This document shows positions 38,762-42,006 of a DNA stretch of 42,006 bases, one piece after another. The translations under genes and the position numbers were made by a program. Below the pieces are notes generated by a model, which saw only the letters and a program-made list of their open reading frames with translations, made no database searches and was not told the DNA's origin. The stretch is from DTU078 sp033808535. Its GTDB lineage: Bacteria; Bacillota; Clostridia; Oscillospirales; CAG-272. The stretch spans positions 1-42,006 of the forward strand of contig JAPXNL010000002.1 in assembly GCA_033808535.1 (NCBI GenBank), written 5' to 3'. The first letter of the stretch is position 1, and each line of letters begins with the position of its first letter.

Positions 38762-40681
38762 CTATTTGACCTTAAACCAGATCAGAAGAACGCCTATGTC
38801 AGCAGGTGAAACACCGCTGATCCGCGATGCCTGCCCGATATCGGCAGGCTTGATTTTGTTCAGCTTCTGCCTTGCCTCAAGACTCAGGCCGCTTATAACC
38901 GAATAGTCGAAGTCGACAGGCAGCTTCTTCTGCGACAGTTTTTTAACGCGCTCGGCTTCGGCGAGCTGACGCTTTATATAGCCTTCGTATTTGAGTTCTA
39001 TTTCGGCTTTCCTGCGCAGCGCCGGCGGAAGTTCGCCCCGCGTCGGGTCAAACGGCGTCAAAATCTCGCAGTCGACCTCCGGTCTGCGCAAAAGGTCCGC
39101 CAGTTTCACTGCGCCCGTCAGCGGGCTGCCGCCCAGCGATTCGAGCAGCCTGTTCAGTTCCGGCGACGGCTTTATAGTCGTTGACTCGAACCGCGCAAGC
39201 TCTCTTTTAACAAGACGCGCGTGCTCCAGATACGCATTGTACCGCTCCTCCGAGAGCAGCCCGACCTCGTGTCCTACAGCCGCAAGCCGGTCGTATGCGT
39301 TGTCCTGCCGCAGCAGGAGCCTGAACTCCGAGCGTGAGGTCATAACGCGGTAGGGCTCGTTTGTGCCCTTTGTGACAAGGTCGTCGATCAGCATTCCAAT
39401 ATAGCTCGACTCGCGCGTGAAAGTCACCGGTGAAAGCTCTTTCAGCTTGCGCGCGGCGTTTATTCCTGCCACCAGACCCTGAACCGCAGCCTCTTCATAG
39501 CCTGAGGTTCCGTTAAACTGGCCAGCACCGTAAAGCCCCTCTATATGCTTGAACTCAAGCGTGGCGTAAAGCTGCGTCGGGTCGGCGCAGTCATATTCGA
39601 TTGCATAACCGGGTCGAGTCATTTGCGCCTTTTCAAAACCTTCGAGCGAGTGCAGCATCAAAAGCTGCACATCCTCCGGCAGCGATGAGGAAAAGCCCTG
39701 AAGGTAAAGCTCCTTCGTGTTGCGACCCAGAGGCTCGACAAACAGCTGGTGGCGGTCCTTGTCCGCAAACCGAACAATTTTGTCTTCTATGCTCGGGCAG
39801 TAGCGCGGGCCGACGCCCTCAATCACACCGGAATAGAGCGGCGAACGGTGGAGATTCTCGCGTATTATTGCATGTGTCTTGGCGTTGGTATAGACTATGC
39901 GGCAGGGGATCTGCTCGCGGGAGTTAAGCTCCTCCTCGTCCGTGAGCGTTGAAAACGGCGTTATATGCTGCTCGCCGTGCTGTATCTCAAGCCGCTCCGG
40001 ATCGACCGTGTCGGCATGGATGCGGGGCGGCGTGCCGGTTTTAAACCGCATAAGACTTATGCCCGCCGCTTTAAGTGAATCTGACAGTCCCAGCGACGGC
40101 AGCATGCCGTCCGGCCCCGATGCGTACGCCGCCTCGCCGACTACAATGCGGCTGTCAAGAAATGTGCCGGTGCAGATTATCACCGCCCGCACGCTCCACT
40201 CGGCGCCAAGCCGCGTTCGCACTCCGACGACCCGCCGGCGCCCGTCTGATGCCGGCTCTGTGACAATATCAGTGATCTCCGCCTGTACTATCTGCAGGCC
40301 GGGCTGATTTTCAAGCACCGACCTCATTATCGCACGATATGCGTAGCGGTCGGCCTGCACCCGTTTTGAATGCACTGCCGGCCCCTTGCTCGCATTCAGC
40401 GTGCGCGACTGAAGCGTCACAATATCTGCGACGCGTCCCATCTCGCCGCCTAGCGCGTCGAGCTCGAACACGAGCTGACCCTTGCCGGTACCGCCTATCG
40501 AGGGATTGCACGGCATGTTGCCCACCGCGTCGAGGTTGAGCGTGAACAGAACTGTTCGCATTCCCAGCCGCGCGGCTGCAAGCGCCGCCTCGATGCCGGC
40601 ATGTCCCGCGCCGATTACCGCGATGTCGGCCGAATAATAGCTTTTAAAATTTATGTTCTCCGTATTTATATGTGAGTTCAT
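38762..40681 (-). CDS. mnmG: tRNA uridine-5-carboxymethylaminomethyl modification enzyme MnmG
   Basis: This 639-aa FAD enzyme works with MnmE to modify the wobble uridine of several tRNAs. Near the start is ADIAVIGAGHAGIEAALAAA, the FAD Rossmann motif. GNMPCNPSIGGTGKGQLVFE, TGTFLDSRIVVGE, GLYGAGQFNGTSGYEEAAVQ and the C-terminal helical domain ending ISGVSPADIGVLLIWFK follow. The ATG at 40681 has GGAAAG about 10 nt upstream; an ATG at 40720 extends the frame by 13 residues without a Shine-Dalgarno. mnmE is not in the window. Confidence 0.97.
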   Translation of the reverse strand: MNSHINTENINFKSYYSADIAVIGAGHAGIEAALAAARLGMRTVLFTLNLDAVGNMPCNPSIGGTGKGQLVFELDALGGEMGRVADIVTLQSRTLNASKGPAVHSKRVQADRYAYRAIMRSVLENQPGLQIVQAEITDIVTEPASDGRRRVVGVRTRLGAEWSVRAVIICTGTFLDSRIVVGEAAYASGPDGMLPSLGLSDSLKAAGISLMRFKTGTPPRIHADTVDPERLEIQHGEQHITPFSTLTDEEELNSREQIPCRIVYTNAKTHAIIRENLHRSPLYSGVIEGVGPRYCPSIEDKIVRFADKDRHQLFVEPLGRNTKELYLQGFSSSLPEDVQLLMLHSLEGFEKAQMTRPGYAIEYDCADPTQLYATLEFKHIEGLYGAGQFNGTSGYEEAAVQGLVAGINAARKLKELSPVTFTRESSYIGMLIDDLVTKGTNEPYRVMTSRSEFRLLLRQDNAYDRLAAVGHEVGLLSEERYNAYLEHARLVKRELARFESTTIKPSPELNRLLESLGGSPLTGAVKLADLLRRPEVDCEILTPFDPTRGELPPALRRKAEIELKYEGYIKRQLAEAERVKKLSQKKLPVDFDYSVISGLSLEARQKLNKIKPADIGQASRISGVSPADIGVLLIWFKVK

Positions 40682-40762
40682 CAAACGATTCTTTCCGTTA
40701 TCAGATTGCGCCGCCGACATGGTGCCGGACGGGGTAAAAGGGGTGCAAAATTCAGGCTAAGC

Positions 40763-40795
40763 TAAAAAACCGCGCCTGTCCAGCGGCGCGGTTTA
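40763..40795 (-). terminator. Terminator after the metallophosphoesterase gene
   Basis: AAACCGCGCC and GGCGCGGTTT are a perfect 10-bp inverted repeat (40767-40776 and 40785-40794) with an 8-nt loop. TTT follows on the minus strand, about 25 nt after the stop at 40818. Confidence 0.85.
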
Positions 40796-40817
40796 AATAC
40801 GGGCGCGCGCAAAGCCG

Positions 40818-41642
40818 TCAGGTCAGCTCAACTGCGTCCTGAGTGTGCGGTGTTATTTTAACCTTTCCTGCTCCGAAATCCACGGTGCTCCCGGGCACGA
40901 CATATGCCGTTGTGATTTTGTCGCCGCAAATCACAAGCTCACGCCAGCCCCACATGGAGTCTGCGGGGTCCGGCATGCTCGAATACGAGTAGTTGCCCGT
41001 GCGGCACAAAAATTTCCCGCCGTATTCGTCGCCCGCCGGTATTATCCCCGATTTGTGCGTGTGACCTGCAAACATTGCGATTATCTCCGGTGTTTCGCGA
41101 ACCATTCGCTTGAACTCGTCGCGCTCATTTGCCAGCGCGAAGTCGTGCGCGCAGAGGAAAATCTTTTTGCCGGGATTTTGCTGTCTCACACTGCGTATAA
41201 AGTCTGTGTCCGAATACGAATATGTACCGTGGTTGTGCTCGGGCGCGTTGAGATTTTCGCCAAAGTTGTCGAGCATTATAAAAACAGCGTCGCCTAACGT
41301 GACGGAAAAGCTGCGTTTTGAGCCGGTGATACGCTCCCAGTCTTCATGCGTATACTGTTCGTGGTTGCCGGGTATGAAATAAGCCGGGCAGGGGAAACGG
41401 CTCACATAGTCGCGCAGGAAAGCGGCTGTGTTGCTGACCCCTCCGTTTGAATATGAGCCGTACAGCGGCCCGCACTCCCAGTAATCGAGCGAATAATCGC
41501 CGAGCATGAGTATGGCGTCATACGGCTCGCGGTTATACTCGTCGCACAGGTCGGCAACCAGTTTCTCCATACGGCTGCGTGAGTCCATGCCGTACCATTC
41601 GATATGGCACAGGTGCGTGTCAGAAAGAAATAAAACCTTCAA
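40818..41642 (-). CDS. Calcineurin-like metallophosphoesterase
   Basis: This 274-aa two-metal phosphoesterase has metal motifs LFLSDTHLCH (first residues), ILMLGDYSLD, YFIPGNHEQYT, LCAHDFA and FAGHTHKSGI, in the usual order D-x-H, G-D, G-N-H-E, H, G-H-x-H. No signal peptide is visible. The substrate is unknown. The start is TTG at 41642 with a weak ribosome site. It has its own consensus promoter (41676-41703) and a strong terminator (40763-40795), so it is a single-gene unit. Confidence 0.92.
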   Translation of the reverse strand: MKVLFLSDTHLCHIEWYGMDSRSRMEKLVADLCDEYNREPYDAILMLGDYSLDYWECGPLYGSYSNGGVSNTAAFLRDYVSRFPCPAYFIPGNHEQYTHEDWERITGSKRSFSVTLGDAVFIMLDNFGENLNAPEHNHGTYSYSDTDFIRSVRQQNPGKKIFLCAHDFALANERDEFKRMVRETPEIIAMFAGHTHKSGIIPAGDEYGGKFLCRTGNYSYSSMPDPADSMWGWRELVICGDKITTAYVVPGSTVDFGAGKVKITPHTQDAVELT

Positions 41643-41675
41643 CAGCTTAACCGTCCGTTTTAATGCACTGTCTTT

Positions 41676-41703
41676 ATTATAACAAATAAATATTATTTGT
41701 CAA
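41676..41703 (-). promoter_or_regulatory. Consensus promoter of the metallophosphoesterase gene
   Basis: On the minus strand TTGACA (41698-41703) and TATAAT (41676-41681) are perfect hexamers 16 bp apart, with an AT-rich spacer. The -35 box lies just after the azlD stop codon at 41708. Confidence 0.8.
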
Positions 41704-41707
41704 CACA

Positions 41708-41987
41708 CTAAAAAATGCGCATAACGAGCTCGGTGACAAATACCGCGGCAACCGACGCCCCGCTCACGACGAGCAGTTTTCCGCCCGCAAGCGAAAGCCC
41801 GAGCGCCACGGCGCCCCCAATTACCGCAGGGATAATAGAATCGGTGCACAGCAGCACGCCGGGGAAAACCAGCGCCGCAAGCACCCCGTAGGGCACATAT
41901 GTGAGTAGCGAGCGTATGTATGTATTTTTGAACCTGCCGCGCCACACCGCAAGCGGTATCATGCGGATCAGATATGTAACGGCGGCG
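41708..41987 (-). CDS. azlD: AzlD-like branched-chain amino acid export subunit, 5' end missing
   Basis: The remaining 93 residues show AAVTYLIRMIPLAV, then hydrophobic helices LLTYVPYGVLAALVFPGVLL, SIIPAVIGGAVALGLSLAGG and SGASVAAVFVTELVMRIF. 'T-Y-x-x-R-x-x-P ... Y-x-P-x-A-v-L-a-a-l' is characteristic of AzlD, the small membrane partner of AzlC in branched-chain amino acid export. Only a few N-terminal residues should be missing. The frame appears to start MCIRDS, but those codons are the sequencing adapter and not part of the gene. azlC would be expected just beyond the contig end. Confidence 0.85.
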
Positions 41988-42006
41988 CTGTCTCTTATAC
42001 ACATCT
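41988..42006. other. Nextera (Tn5 mosaic end) adapter left at the contig end
   Basis: The last 19 bases, CTGTCTCTTATACACATCT, are exactly the Tn5 mosaic-end sequence used in Nextera libraries. Read on the minus strand they give the well-known artefact peptides MCIRDS and MYKRQ. They are not genomic. Confidence 0.98.

Noticed and set aside
41700..42002. 100-aa frame beginning MYKRQ at the right end
   Set aside because: It starts inside the Nextera adapter and overlaps azlD in another frame; artefact.
1..42006. CRISPR arrays, tRNA/rRNA genes, riboswitches, insertion sequences, prophage
   Set aside because: I looked through the intergenic regions and saw no regularly spaced repeats, cloverleaf-like sequence, known riboswitch core or transposase or phage gene. 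A structure search (tRNAscan, Rfam) could still find something subtle.

Overview
The window is a contig from an uncultured, moderately GC-rich Bacillota, most likely a gut-associated member of class Clostridia. Three things support this: a Gram-positive division cluster (yggS/ylmE, sepF, yggT/ylmG, divIVA, ileS, lspA), a noc-type ParB gene beside mnmG and rsmG, and sigma-A style promoters (TTGACA, 16-17 bp, TATAAT). It is assembled from short reads. The last 19 bases are the Nextera/Tn5 mosaic-end adapter, and 10 Ns interrupt ileS. I see no rRNA, tRNA, CRISPR array, insertion sequence or prophage.

Layout. 1-2876 (minus): a Crh/HPr-like protein running off the left edge, a DUF3592-like membrane protein, two lipoproteins (one with a DUF4430 domain) and a divergent TspO-like membrane protein. 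2949-4910: rpe followed by a GH125 alpha-mannosidase. 5281-6557: ispD-ispF of the MEP isoprenoid pathway. 6771-10780: rluD-type pseudouridine synthase, a Cof-type HAD phosphatase and a cytoplasmic GH95 alpha-L-fucosidase. 10920-12659: the NifU-like / GGGtGRT pair, a conserved two-gene unit of unknown function. 12850-15787: a small plus-strand ORF, a secreted carbohydrate-binding-like protein with an APQTYD C-terminal anchor, and an orphan sugar-type substrate-binding lipoprotein.

15937-24637 (minus) is the housekeeping block miaA, HlyD-like, yggS, sepF, yggT, divIVA, ileS, lspA. Its upstream neighbours are a GxGYxYP lipoprotein, L-fucose isomerase, an ABC exporter and two tandem uroporphyrinogen-decarboxylase-like genes (24666-32387). 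32618-36106 is a plus-strand island: an alkaline-phosphatase-superfamily hydrolase, a second orphan substrate-binding lipoprotein and a CBM9-like surface protein with an APQTTD anchor. 36215-41987 (minus) holds an L-fuculose-phosphate-type aldolase, noc/parB, rsmG, mnmG, a calcineurin-type phosphoesterase and a truncated azlD.

Together the accessory genes describe a cell that imports fucosylated and mannosylated oligosaccharides, probably from mucin or N-glycans, and trims them inside the cell with GH95 and GH125. It then burns fucose through FucI and FucA; a fuculokinase and the transporter permeases are not in the window. The clearest evolutionary event is a tandem duplication of about 1.2 kb. 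It copied the URO-D-like gene together with the first codons of the neighbouring ABC transporter gene, leaving a recognisable fossil of that gene between the two copies.
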